Of a stretch of 8,774 bases of DNA, positions 1 through 5,964 are shown piece after piece (the stretch's first letter is position 1; every line of letters begins with the position of its first letter). The translations under genes were made by a program, and so were the position numbers. The DNA comes from an uncultured Collinsella sp. (GTDB taxonomy: Bacteria; Actinomycetota; Coriobacteriia; Coriobacteriales; Coriobacteriaceae), in the NCBI GenBank assembly GCA_900752275.1, contig CAADUS010000127.1:1-8774 (forward strand). The letters run 5' to 3'. The notes beneath the pieces were generated by a model. The model saw only the letters and a program-made list of their open reading frames with translations. It was not told the DNA's origin and made no database searches.

Positions 1-65
1 AGGTCGCCGGCCTCCTGGGCCGCAGCAAGCGCAGCGCGTACCAGCTCTTCAATCTTCTCGGGCAT
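1..65 (-). CDS. N-terminal fragment of a leftward gene, possibly arginyl-tRNA synthetase
   Basis: Only the first 21 codons are inside the window; the rest lies to the left. Reading leftward from the ATG at 65-63, the peptide begins MPEKIEELVRAALAAAQEAG. A strong ribosome binding site (AGGAGG, complement of 70-75) sits 4 bases before the ATG, so the start is well supported. The amphipathic, Ala/Glu-rich N-terminus resembles what I recall of the extreme N-terminus of arginyl-tRNA synthetases in Coriobacteriia, where it would begin the tRNA-recognition domain. That is recognition by eye on about 20 residues and no catalytic motif is visible, so argS is a suggestion only. The gene is divergent from the CarD-family gene and shares the 66-407 intergenic region with it. 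Confidence 0.6.
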   Translation of the reverse strand, partial: MPEKIEELVRAALAAAQEAGD

Positions 66-407
66 AGATCCTCCTTGTGTTAAAGCCCCCGAGCTCTTGG
101 TCACTCGTAGGGCAAAAGCCAGAGTTTGTAGCACTCTATCACAAGCGGTAACTACTGTCGCAGGGTAAAGCTAATAGATATTGCATATGCACAAAAATGA
201 CTACCGCTCTAGCGCGGCGGTACAAAGTTGGCGGTTTGCCTGCTGTTTATACACGTTCTAGAAATGCATAAACGTATGAATAAGCCATTCTATTTATCGA
301 ATACTCTTACCTATCGGAGTTGTGTGCTTTTCCTGCATAAAGTGATGGTTTGCGCACGTCAGCGTGGTATTCTTAACATACGTAAATTCGTATAAGTTGG
401 AGGTAGC
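66..407. promoter_or_regulatory. Divergent intergenic region between the leftward fragment and the CarD-family gene
   Basis: This 342-base stretch is clearly richer in A and T than the flanking genes and has no credible gene. It must hold promoters for both divergent genes. The least bad candidate for the rightward gene is an extended -10 (TG at 365-366, TATTCT at 368-373) without a good -35. I could not fix a leftward promoter. Several dyads are visible: TGCATATGCA at 182-191; a small hairpin TACCGC/GCGGTA at 202-207 and 217-222; a nested dyad around TTCTAGAA at 256-263, with GTTTAT (245-250) and ATAAAC (268-273) outside it; and ATACG/CGTAT at 378-393. No T-box antiterminator motif was seen ahead of the leftward gene. 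Confidence 0.5.
378..393. promoter_or_regulatory. Dyad ATACG-N6-CGTAT just upstream of the CarD-family start
   Basis: The inverted repeat ATACG (378-382) and CGTAT (389-393) ends 5 bases before the ribosome binding site (GGAGG at 399-403) and 14 bases before the ATG. If the extended -10 at 365-373 is real, transcription would start about at the left edge of this dyad, a place where a repressor could act or where the leader RNA could fold. The arms are only 5 bp, so this is a weak call made from position as much as sequence. Confidence 0.25.
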
Positions 408-893
408 ATGTTCTCAATCGGTCAACACGTCATTCATCCGGGCCAGGGAGTCTGCACCGTCGTCGGTTTTAGGGACGACACGCCGCAGCCCATGCTGTTG
501 CTCGAGACCAAGCAGGGACATGCGCAGACGATTCTCATGTACCCCGTGGCGCAGGCCGACCGTCTGCATGCCGCCATCTCCCAGCAAGATGCCGAGCACC
601 TGCTGAGCCACTACGATGAGCTGGAGTGCGACACCTTTACCGAACGCAATAGCTCGCTCGAGGAGACGCACTTTAAGCAGCAGCTCAAGCTGGGCGCGCC
701 CGAGACGGTTCGCGTGGCAAAAACCATGATGCACCGTATTCGCCAGGCCGAGGAAGCAGATAAAAAGCCCAGCTCCTACTACATGCGCGTACTCAAGGAA
801 GCCAAGCGCCGCTCCATCGAGGAGTTCGCCGTGGCCCTGGGCGTCACCGAAGAGGCCGCCGAAGCCCGCCTAGCCCAAGCCGCCCTCAACTAA
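408..893 (+). CDS. CarD/CdnL-family RNA polymerase-interacting regulator
   Basis: The 161-residue product has the size and layout of CarD/CdnL proteins. These bind the RNA polymerase beta subunit through an N-terminal Tudor-like domain and contact promoter DNA with a C-terminal helical domain to stabilise open complexes. Residues 1-65 carry the expected start (MFSIGQHVIHPGQGVCTVVG) and a YPVAQADRL segment typical of the polymerase-interacting domain. Residues 75-161 are helical and charged, ending in a domain with LKEAKRRSIEEFAVALGV. The start is set by GGAGG at 399-403, 4 bases before ATG. The protein contains no tryptophan at all, so it lacks the Trp that in mycobacterial CarD (W85) wedges into the minor groove at the bubble edge. 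It may be a paralogue with altered activity. The stop codon overlaps a REP-like element, followed by a strong terminator. The family call is firm; equivalence to housekeeping carD is uncertain. Confidence 0.85.
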   Translation: MFSIGQHVIHPGQGVCTVVGFRDDTPQPMLLLETKQGHAQTILMYPVAQADRLHAAISQQDAEHLLSHYDELECDTFTERNSSLEETHFKQQLKLGAPETVRVAKTMMHRIRQAEEADKKPSSYYMRVLKEAKRRSIEEFAVALGVTEEAAEARLAQAALN

Positions 894-935
894 CCTGCCA
901 AAAAGGGACAGGTTTATTTTGGCAGGTTTTATCTG
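891..935 (+). repeat. REP-like palindromic element, copy 1 (3' end of the CarD-family gene)
   Basis: The arms AACCTGCCAAAA (892-903) and TTTTGGCAGGTT (917-928) are a perfect 12-bp inverted repeat around a 13-base loop that contains AGGGACAGG (904-912). The left arm starts at the second base of the stop codon TAA (891-893), and a conserved TTATCTG tail (930-935 region) follows. Near-identical copies lie at 2136-2180 and 2906-2951, both on the other strand. Being dispersed, palindromic and next to a RAYT gene, it fits a REP-type repeat; the mobilisation link is inference. Confidence 0.85.
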
Positions 936-959
936 GCCAAACGTCAACAAACAATCAGT

Positions 960-1006
960 AAATGGCCGGGTGCTCCGTTTTGTTTGTGAGCGCCCGGCCA
1001 TTTTTC
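960..1006 (+). terminator. Rho-independent terminator of the CarD-family gene
   Basis: The 15-bp stem AATGGCCGGGTGCTC (961-975) pairs with GAGCGCCCGGCCATT (988-1002) with one G-T wobble, loops over 12 bases and runs into TTTTT (1001-1005). It stands about 70 bases after the stop codon and separates the CarD-family gene from the transposase gene downstream on the same strand. Confidence 0.9.
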
Positions 1007-1248
1007 TATATCCGTAGAATACGTGAAGCCCATTTGCGATGACATCACGCGGGGGCCGTCCAGATCGACGCAACCAACGGCCGCATCCACAACAAGCGCG
1101 CCTGTCTTGCTCAATTACCATTAAAAAGCATCAATTTGAAAACGCAATAACATTTCGGCAGGTAGCAGCTATAGTCGGTGAACTGAATCTCGACAACCGA
1201 AGCCTCCGAATGAGGTATCTTCAGCCCATCCAAGCTAAAGGAGGGGCC

Positions 1249-2007
1249 ATGCCGAGAAAACCTCGTTCAAAGTCACCAACCGGTTATTTCCACATCACGT
1301 TGCGTGGAAACGGAGGGCAATTGCTGTTTGACGATGCCGAGGACCGAATCGCCATGCTTCAGATCCTCGATGCGATCCTCCCCAAACACAATATCGAGCT
1401 TATCGCTTGGTGCCTTATGGGAAACCACATTCATCTGCTCATCGACGATCCGGACGACCGCAAGAGCGACGCGATGCACGCGGTAGCAGTATCGTATGCG
1501 GGCAGGTACAATGCGCGGACGGGGCATATCGGCCACGTGTTTCAGGAGCGGTTTTGGGATTCGCCCATTAAGTCAGAAGTATATTTACTCGAGGCAATTC
1601 GATACATTCATCTGAATCCACAAAAAGCGGGACTGGCGGCATACGACGAATATCCCTGGAGCAGCCATCGCGAGTATCTAATGAGTGCCAGGTCACGGCC
1701 GCATGTTACCGGCAGCGTTGTCGGTGTTTTATTCCCAACACCTCGCTCATACCTTCGGCTCATGGAAAGTACGCCGTCGCTTCCCTATCGCCCCAGCGCA
1801 ACAGCCAAGGTTCGCGAGGAAGATCTATGCGAATTTGGCACGGCAATCGTGCAGAGTGTCGCAGGATGTGCTCCGACGGAACTCAAATCCGTCTCCAAGC
1901 CACTTCGCAATGAGGCGATTCTCGCGCTTCGAAAACAAGGGCTAACGGTTAAGCAGGTTCAGCTGCTGACCGGACTGGGAACATGGATTATCAAGAACGC
2001 GTCGTAG
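1249..2007 (+). CDS. REP-associated tyrosine transposase (RAYT, Y1_Tnp/IS200-like HUH fold)
   Basis: The 252-residue product carries the family hallmarks: an N-terminal GYFHITLRGNGGQLLF strand (residues 12-27); the metal-binding HUH pair in MGNHIHLLI (His60, His62); GHVFQERF (95-102); and the helix RYIHLNPQKAGL, whose Tyr119 should be the catalytic nucleophile, followed by YPWSSHREY (135-143). A C-terminal LTVKQVQLLTGL segment looks like a helix-turn-helix, as in many RAYTs. Such enzymes cut and join single-stranded palindromic DNA and are held responsible for spreading REP sequences; they are usually single-copy and domesticated. ATG 1249 is chosen because AAAGGAGG (1238-1245) lies just upstream; the frame is open back to 1039, but that part is unlike the family and lacks a ribosome site. 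No truncation is visible. The gene sits between two convergent host genes, each ending in the same palindromic element. Bases 1007-1248 ahead of it show only a weak possible promoter (ATAACA 1147-1152, TATAGT 1170-1175). Confidence 0.88.
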   Translation: MPRKPRSKSPTGYFHITLRGNGGQLLFDDAEDRIAMLQILDAILPKHNIELIAWCLMGNHIHLLIDDPDDRKSDAMHAVAVSYAGRYNARTGHIGHVFQERFWDSPIKSEVYLLEAIRYIHLNPQKAGLAAYDEYPWSSHREYLMSARSRPHVTGSVVGVLFPTPRSYLRLMESTPSLPYRPSATAKVREEDLCEFGTAIVQSVAGCAPTELKSVSKPLRNEAILALRKQGLTVKQVQLLTGLGTWIIKNAS

Positions 2008-2094
2008 CGTCGCGTTTGCCGAGTTACGGATACGGCGAAGCGCAGCTGTCTGCCGCGAGGCGCCGCCATTCGCCAGCGTCACCATGTCAAACAG

Positions 2095-2133
2095 AAAACG
2101 CTTTCGCTGAATAACATCCAACGGAAGCGTTTT
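2095..2133. terminator. Bidirectional terminator between the RAYT and HD-domain genes
   Basis: AAAACGCTTTCG (2095-2106) pairs with CGGAAGCGTTTT (2122-2133) with one wobble, giving a 12-bp stem whose outer A-T pairs supply a short T-run on either strand. It lies between two convergent genes, about 90 bases after the transposase stop and just beyond the REP-like element that follows the HD gene, so it could end transcription from both sides. Confidence 0.75.
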
Positions 2134-2135
2134 CC

Positions 2136-2180
2136 CAGATAAAACCTACCAAAATAAACCTGTCCCTTTTTGGCAGGTTA
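2136..2180 (-). repeat. REP-like palindromic element, copy 2 (3' end of the HD-domain gene)
   Basis: Read on the minus strand this is the same 45-base element as copy 1, with one substitution in the right arm (GGTAGGTT instead of GGCAGGTT, which leaves a G-U wobble in RNA). The arms occupy 2168-2179 and 2143-2154, and the loop 2155-2167. The left arm starts at the second base of the HD gene's TAA (2180-2178). With copy 1 it brackets the RAYT gene in inverted orientation. Confidence 0.85.
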
Positions 2181-2777
2181 GGCCTGGAAGGTGTCGCGGT
2201 CGGGCGCGAAGGACTGCATGGCCGCGATGGTGCGGTCGAAGAGCTCGGGAAGCTCCCAGCCCAACATCTCGGCGCCCTGCGAAATCACGTCGCGCGAGCA
2301 GCCGGCGGCAAAGCGCTTGTCCTTGAACTTTTTCTTGAGCGACTTAGTCGTAAAGTCCATGACGCTTTTGCTCGGACGCATGATCACGGCAGCACCGATC
2401 AGGCCGGTGAGCTCGTCGCAAGCAAACAGGATCTTCTCCATCTGAAGCTCGGGCTTGGGCAGCGAGGCATTGAAATCGGACGTGTGCGTCTGAATAGCGC
2501 GAATGAGTTCGGGCGATGCGCCCTCGCCCTCGAGGATTTCTGCCGCATAGATGGTGTGGTTCACGGGGTCGTCCTCATGCTCCTCCCAATCCAAGTCGTG
2601 CAGCAGGCCGACGATGCCCCAAAACTCCTCGTTCTTGGGATCGAACTCGCGCGCAAAGTAGCGCATGGTGCCCTCGACCGTCTCGCCGTGGGTGATGTGG
2701 AACGGGTCTTTGTTGTGCTCGTTAAGCAGTTCGAACGCACGGTCGCGGGTGATTCCGGCGGAAAGCATCTGGGACAT
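2178..2777 (-). CDS. HD-domain metal-dependent phosphohydrolase family protein
   Basis: The 199-residue protein has the HD-superfamily metal ligands in order: His30 (in ITHGETVEG), the His60-Asp61 doublet in GLLHDLDWEEH, further histidines at 67, 74 and 98 (IQTHTSD), and Asp121 in the FACDELTGLIGAA segment. HD proteins of this size hydrolyse phosphate esters, often of nucleotides, but no substrate can be read from the sequence. No signal peptide or membrane segment is seen, so it should be cytosolic. The start at 2777 is preferred over longer in-frame options because GGAGG stands 8 bases upstream (minus strand); the longer frame would run back into the proA terminator. It is downstream of proA on the same strand but separated by that terminator. 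A palindrome GACACgGTGTC (2807-2817) lies 30-40 bases before the start and could be an operator. Confidence 0.82.
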   Translation of the reverse strand: MSQMLSAGITRDRAFELLNEHNKDPFHITHGETVEGTMRYFAREFDPKNEEFWGIVGLLHDLDWEEHEDDPVNHTIYAAEILEGEGASPELIRAIQTHTSDFNASLPKPELQMEKILFACDELTGLIGAAVIMRPSKSVMDFTTKSLKKKFKDKRFAAGCSRDVISQGAEMLGWELPELFDRTIAAMQSFAPDRDTFQA

Positions 2778-2806
2778 GGCAATACCTCCAGGTGAGTCGG
2801 TGCTAG

Positions 2807-2817
2807 GACACGGTGTC
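2807..2817. promoter_or_regulatory. 11-base palindrome in the HD-gene leader
   Basis: GACAC-g-GTGTC is a perfect dyad with a single central base, 30 bases ahead of the HD-domain gene start and within the short region (2778-2869) that must hold its promoter. No convincing -35/-10 pair was found next to it. A repressor site is possible, but it is a single short occurrence. Confidence 0.25.
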
Positions 2818-2869
2818 ATTATCGTATATCGCCGTAGCTCAAGCCGAAAGGCAGAAAAGGTATACGGAG

Positions 2870-2898
2870 AAAAAAGCCGGGCAAACGTGTCGCCCGGC
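2870..2898 (-). terminator. Rho-independent terminator of proA
   Basis: On the minus strand GCCGGGC (2898-2892) pairs with GCCCGGC (2882-2876) around a 9-base loop, followed by six T residues (2875-2870). It follows the proA stop codon by about 50 bases, with the REP-like copy 3 in between, and separates proA from the HD gene. Confidence 0.88.
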
Positions 2899-2905
2899 AA
2901 AACCG

Positions 2906-2951
2906 CAGATAAAACCTGCCAAAATAAACCTGTCCCTTTTTGGTAGGTTTA
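2906..2951 (-). repeat. REP-like palindromic element, copy 3 (3' end of proA)
   Basis: This is the third copy, on the minus strand, with arms at 2938-2949 and 2913-2924 and the same 13-base loop. One substitution is in the left arm (AACCTACC instead of AACCTGCC), opposite the arm changed in copy 2. One extra A after the stop codon shifts the arm so that it begins at the third base of TAA (2951-2949). The element is again followed directly by a terminator hairpin. Confidence 0.85.
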
Positions 2952-4235
2952 GGGGCGGACCTGGCCGGTGCCGCGGAGCTTGTATTTGTAGGTGGTGAGG
3001 GCCTCGGCGGCGAAGGGGCCGCGGGCGTGGAGCTTTTGGGTCGAGATGCCGATCTCGGCACCCAGGCCAAACTCGCCGCCGTCGGTGAAGCGCGTGCTGG
3101 CGTTGGCGTACACGGCCGAGGCATCGACCGCATCCAGGAAGCGCTCGCAAGCATCCGTGTCCTCGGCAACGATGGCCTCGGAGTGCATCGTGCCGTAGCG
3201 GTTGATGTGTGCGATGGCCTCGTCCTCGTTTGCCACGACCTTCACGCTCATCTCGAGAGCCAGGTACTCGCGACCCCAGTCCTCCTCAGTCGCGGCGACG
3301 TAGTCATCACCCTCGGCAAGCCCGGCATCGGCGCATGCGGCGCAGGTTGCCTCGTCGCCGTGAATGAACACGCCGTGGTCATGCAGCACGGCCACGACCG
3401 CAGGCAAAAACGCATCGGCCACAGCACGATCGACCAGCAGCGACTCGGCGGCATTGCACACGCCTACGCGCTGGGTCTTGGCATTAACGATAATGTTGAG
3501 TGCCTTATCAAAGTCGGCGGATTCATGCACGTAGATGTGGCAGTTACCCGTGCCCGTCTCGATCACCGGCACAAGCGACTCGCGCACGCAGCGCTGGATC
3601 AGGCCTGCACCTCCGCGCGGAATGAGTACGTCGACAATACCGCGGAGCTTCATGAGCTCGCCGGTGGCCTCGCGGTCGGTGGACTCGATCATCGACACGG
3701 CCTCGCGCGGGAAGCCCTTGGCCTCGAGCGCATCGGCCAGCAGCTCGGCGATCATGGCGCACGAGTGATAGGCCAGCGAACCGCCGCGCAGAATGCAGGC
3801 GTTGCCAGTGCGGATGCAGATGCCCGCAGCATCGGCCGTCACGTTGGGACGCGCCTCATACACCATGGCGACCAAGCCCAGCGGCACGCTCACGCGGGTC
3901 AGATCCACACCGCTTGCAAGCACGCGGTGGTCTAGTACGCGGCCGACAGGATCGGGCAGCTCAGCGAGCTTCTCCAGGCCGGCGGCCATGCCCTCGACGC
4001 GCTCGGGCGTCAGCAGCAGACGGTCGAGAAGCCCCGCCGAGGTGCCCGCATCACGCGCGGCGGACATATCGAGCTCGTTGGCGGCAATGATGGAATCGAC
4101 GCCGTCGCGCAGCGCCGCGGCCATGGCGCGCACGGCCTCCTGGCGCTGGACATCGCTCGCCGTGGCAAGCGCGCCCGAAGCGGCCTTGGCCTCAACGGCA
4201 AGATCGTGAACGTAGGTGGCTATATCGACCGACAT
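2949..4235 (-). CDS. proA: Gamma-glutamyl phosphate reductase (glutamate-5-semialdehyde dehydrogenase)
   Basis: ProA performs the second step of proline synthesis, reducing gamma-glutamyl phosphate with NADPH to glutamate-5-semialdehyde, in the cytosol. The 428 residues match the family length (about 415-420). Clear family blocks are VPLGLVAMVYEARPNVT (117-133), GNACILRGG (144-152), VLIPRGGAGLI (203-213), VIETGTGNCHIYV (224-236), the catalytic Cys260 in NAKTQRVGVCNAAESLLV, and near the end FTDGGEFGLGAEIGISTQ with KLHARGPFAAEALTTYKY. The base before the Cys block reads QRVGVC where most homologues have QRPGVC; this looks tolerable. The start at 4235 has only a modest AAAGGG ribosome site 9 bases upstream, but no better alternative exists. 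The gene is divergent from the peptidase and about 1.8 kb from proB, so the usual proBA operon is broken. A REP-like element and a terminator follow the stop. Confidence 0.97.
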   Translation of the reverse strand: MSVDIATYVHDLAVEAKAASGALATASDVQRQEAVRAMAAALRDGVDSIIAANELDMSAARDAGTSAGLLDRLLLTPERVEGMAAGLEKLAELPDPVGRVLDHRVLASGVDLTRVSVPLGLVAMVYEARPNVTADAAGICIRTGNACILRGGSLAYHSCAMIAELLADALEAKGFPREAVSMIESTDREATGELMKLRGIVDVLIPRGGAGLIQRCVRESLVPVIETGTGNCHIYVHESADFDKALNIIVNAKTQRVGVCNAAESLLVDRAVADAFLPAVVAVLHDHGVFIHGDEATCAACADAGLAEGDDYVAATEEDWGREYLALEMSVKVVANEDEAIAHINRYGTMHSEAIVAEDTDACERFLDAVDASAVYANASTRFTDGGEFGLGAEIGISTQKLHARGPFAAEALTTYKYKLRGTGQVRP

Positions 4236-4279
4236 GAACGGCCCTTTCTCTTAGATGTTTGCCAACCATGGTAGCCGAT

Positions 4280-4310
4280 TTGCACGCATCCTCGCAGACG
4301 GCGGTAGAAT
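4280..4310 (+). promoter_or_regulatory. Candidate promoter of the S33 peptidase gene
   Basis: TTGCAC (4280-4285) and TAGAAT (4305-4310, five of six matches to the -10 consensus) are 19 bases apart, a little long for a sigma-70 class promoter. A start of transcription near 4317 would fit the ATG at 4349 and would exclude the upstream TTG start at 4259. The proA promoter must also lie in this divergent 113-base gap, but I could not place it. Confidence 0.4.
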
Positions 4311-4348
4311 TGGTCAACCCGAAACACCGCAACGAATGGAAGCATCAC

Positions 4349-5767
4349 ATGGCGCTCATCACTTCGTACCACGTCCCCGGCCTCTACGTCGAGGACCACA
4401 GCATCGACGTCCCCCTCGACTGGCGCGGCCTGGAGCCCATGCTTTTGGCCGTCGGCAGTACCATGCGCCGCGGCGCAATGCCGGCGCCCATCGCCGGTGC
4501 ACCCGAAAGCATCAAGCTCTTCTACCGCGTGGTTTGCGCGCCCGACCGCATTAACGACGACTTGCCGCTCCTCCTCTTTTTGCAGGGCGGCCCCGGCGGC
4601 GAGAGCCCGCGTCCGCTGTCGCCCACAAGCGATGGCTGGATCGAGGAGGCCGTCAAGCATTTCCGCGTCGTGCTGCCCGACCAGCGAGGTACCGGGCGCA
4701 GCAGCTGCGTAGACGGGCGTACGATCGCGGCTCTGGGCAATCGCGCCGAGGCAGCAGGAGCCGATGCCGCACGCTCGCAGGCGGACTTTCTCAAGCGCCA
4801 CCTCGCCAGTTCCATCGTGCGCGACTTTGAGTACCTGCGCCTGGTGGGCTTTGGCGGCAAGCCCTGGGTCACACTCGGGCAGAGCTACGGCGGCTTTTTG
4901 ACGTTGAGCTATCTATCGCTTTTCCCCGAGGGCGTAACGGCAAGCTTTACCTGCGGCGGCATTCCGCACGTGCCGGCGAGCGCCAGCGAGGTCTACGCGC
5001 ACACCTTCCCGCGCATGGCGGCCAAGACCCAGCAGTATTATGACCGCTACCCCGCCGACGTCGAACGCGTGGCGGCCCTGGCAGATGCCCTCGAGGAGCA
5101 AAAGCCCGCACTGCCCGACGGCTCGCCGATGACGGTCGAGCGCCTGCAGCTCATGGGCAGCGACTTTGGCATGAAGCCGAGCTTTGAGCGCATGCACTGG
5201 ATTATCGACCACGCGTTTGTTGATGGCGACGGTACGTTGAGCTGCGGTTCCTCGGTATCAGACAGCTTTTTGATGCACGCCTTCGAGCGCACCAGCACAC
5301 GCACGAATCCGCTGTACTGGACGCTGCAGGAGTTCATCTACGCCGACGGCGACACCATGCCCATCCGCTGGGCCGCGGCAGAAGAGAAGGCGCACCGCGC
5401 CGAGTTCGACACGCTCGCGCGCCCGCTCATGTTTACCGGCGAGGCCATGTTCCCGTGGATGTTTGAGCAGATGCCTGAGCTCAAGCCCTTCAAGCTCGCC
5501 ATGGATCTGCTGATGGAAGACACCAGCTGGGACAAGATCTACGACCCGCAGCGCCTGGCCTGCAACGAAGTACCACTCCAGGCTGCGGTGTACTTCGACG
5601 ACATGTACGTCGATTCGAGCCTGCAGCTCGACACGCTAAGCCGCATTGGCAACTCGCACGCCTGGGTGACCAACGAGTTTGAGCACGATGGCCTGCACGG
5701 CAGCGTGGTGTTCAAGCACCTCTTCGACGAAGCCCTCAACCGCGGAGACCTGCGCCAGATCTTCTAG
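4349..5767 (+). CDS. Alpha/beta hydrolase, peptidase family S33 (prolyl aminopeptidase-like)
   Basis: Family S33 prolyl aminopeptidases (EC 3.4.11.5) cut a proline from the N-terminus of peptides with a Ser-Asp-His triad. The 472 residues show the typical series: FLQGGPGG oxyanion-hole loop (78-84), LPDQRGTGRSS (109-119), nucleophile Ser179 in TLGQSYGGF, a helical cap region about 210-350, a candidate acid in YFDDMYVD (Asp417, 418 or 422), and His450 in EHDGLHGSVVF. No signal peptide is seen, so it is probably cytosolic and acts on imported peptides. ATG 4349 is chosen because GGAAG (4338-4342) precedes it and a candidate promoter lies just upstream; the frame could open at a TTG at 4259, which has no ribosome site. 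Its place between proA and proB, on the opposite strand, supports a role in proline supply. Substrate specificity is inferred, not seen. Confidence 0.88.
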   Translation: MALITSYHVPGLYVEDHSIDVPLDWRGLEPMLLAVGSTMRRGAMPAPIAGAPESIKLFYRVVCAPDRINDDLPLLLFLQGGPGGESPRPLSPTSDGWIEEAVKHFRVVLPDQRGTGRSSCVDGRTIAALGNRAEAAGADAARSQADFLKRHLASSIVRDFEYLRLVGFGGKPWVTLGQSYGGFLTLSYLSLFPEGVTASFTCGGIPHVPASASEVYAHTFPRMAAKTQQYYDRYPADVERVAALADALEEQKPALPDGSPMTVERLQLMGSDFGMKPSFERMHWIIDHAFVDGDGTLSCGSSVSDSFLMHAFERTSTRTNPLYWTLQEFIYADGDTMPIRWAAAEEKAHRAEFDTLARPLMFTGEAMFPWMFEQMPELKPFKLAMDLLMEDTSWDKIYDPQRLACNEVPLQAAVYFDDMYVDSSLQLDTLSRIGNSHAWVTNEFEHDGLHGSVVFKHLFDEALNRGDLRQIF

Positions 5768-5770
5768 CAA

Positions 5771-5829
5771 AGGAGTGTCCCCGTCCACCGGCACAAAAAG
5801 AGCGTCCCCTAGTGCAGAATAAGTGCCGG
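5771..5829. repeat. GTCCCC-containing repeat-like element after the peptidase gene
   Basis: Starting 4 bases after the stop codon, this stretch has GTCCCC twice (5777-5782 and 5804-5809; GGGGAC on the minus strand), 27 bases apart. The arms CCGGCAC (5788-5794) and GTGCCGG (5823-5829) are inverted around a 28-base loop. The composition recalls the GGG(G)AC core of the palindromic elements at other gene ends here, but the arms differ. There is no T-run, so it is not an obvious terminator. Family membership is a guess from one copy. Confidence 0.45.
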
Positions 5830-5864
5830 CAACAACAATGCCGCAGGTAGAGGTCGGAAAGCGA

Positions 5865-5962
5865 AAACGCCCCTAAGCGAGCAAGGTGACGTGAAAGAGG
5901 AGGGCATTGACCTTTTGGTCATGCCCGACGATTGAACGTCAGATTGCCGCTTAGGGGCGTTT
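5865..5962. other. 98-base long hairpin (structured unit A) between convergent genes
   Basis: The left arm AAACGCCCCTAAGCG (5865-5879) pairs perfectly with 5948-5962. After a single bulged A (5880) the stem continues as GCAA/TTGC, a 2x2 internal loop (GG opposite GA) and TGACGT/ACGTCA (5887-5892 with 5936-5941). Inside, GGGCAT (5902-5907), a bulged T and GACC (5909-5912) pair with GGTC (5917-5920) and ATGCCC (5921-5926) around a TTTT tetraloop. Outer T-runs are short (TTTT on the minus strand), so it may double as a proB terminator. It is far more elaborate than the other terminators here and has a diverged partner next to it. It could equally be a structured RNA or a palindromic mobile element. 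Confidence 0.6.
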
Positions 5963-5964
5963 GC

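Noticed and set aside
182..191. Palindrome TGCATATGCA as an operator
   Set aside because: A single 10-base palindrome in AT-rich DNA is expected by chance and has no paired site or aligned promoter.
66..200. T-box or other riboswitch ahead of the possible argS
   Set aside because: No T-box antiterminator sequence or terminator with T-run was found; only a weak AGAGT/ACTCT hairpin (121-137) is visible.
1039..1248. A 70-codon N-terminal extension of the transposase frame
   Set aside because: No ribosome site at 1039, the residues are unlike the RAYT N-terminus, and a strong AAAGGAGG directly precedes ATG 1249.
2778..2900. A longer start for the HD-domain gene
   Set aside because: It would run through the proA terminator and a promoter-like leader; GGAGG before the ATG at 2777 marks the true start.
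2940..3935. A 331-codon open frame on the plus strand, antisense to proA
   Set aside because: It lies wholly within proA, has no recognisable domain and has a low-complexity Gly/Ala/His/Val make-up typical of frames opposite GC-rich genes.
4259..4348. TTG start of the peptidase frame at 4259
   Set aside because: No ribosome site, and the likely -10 at 4305-4310 lies downstream of it.
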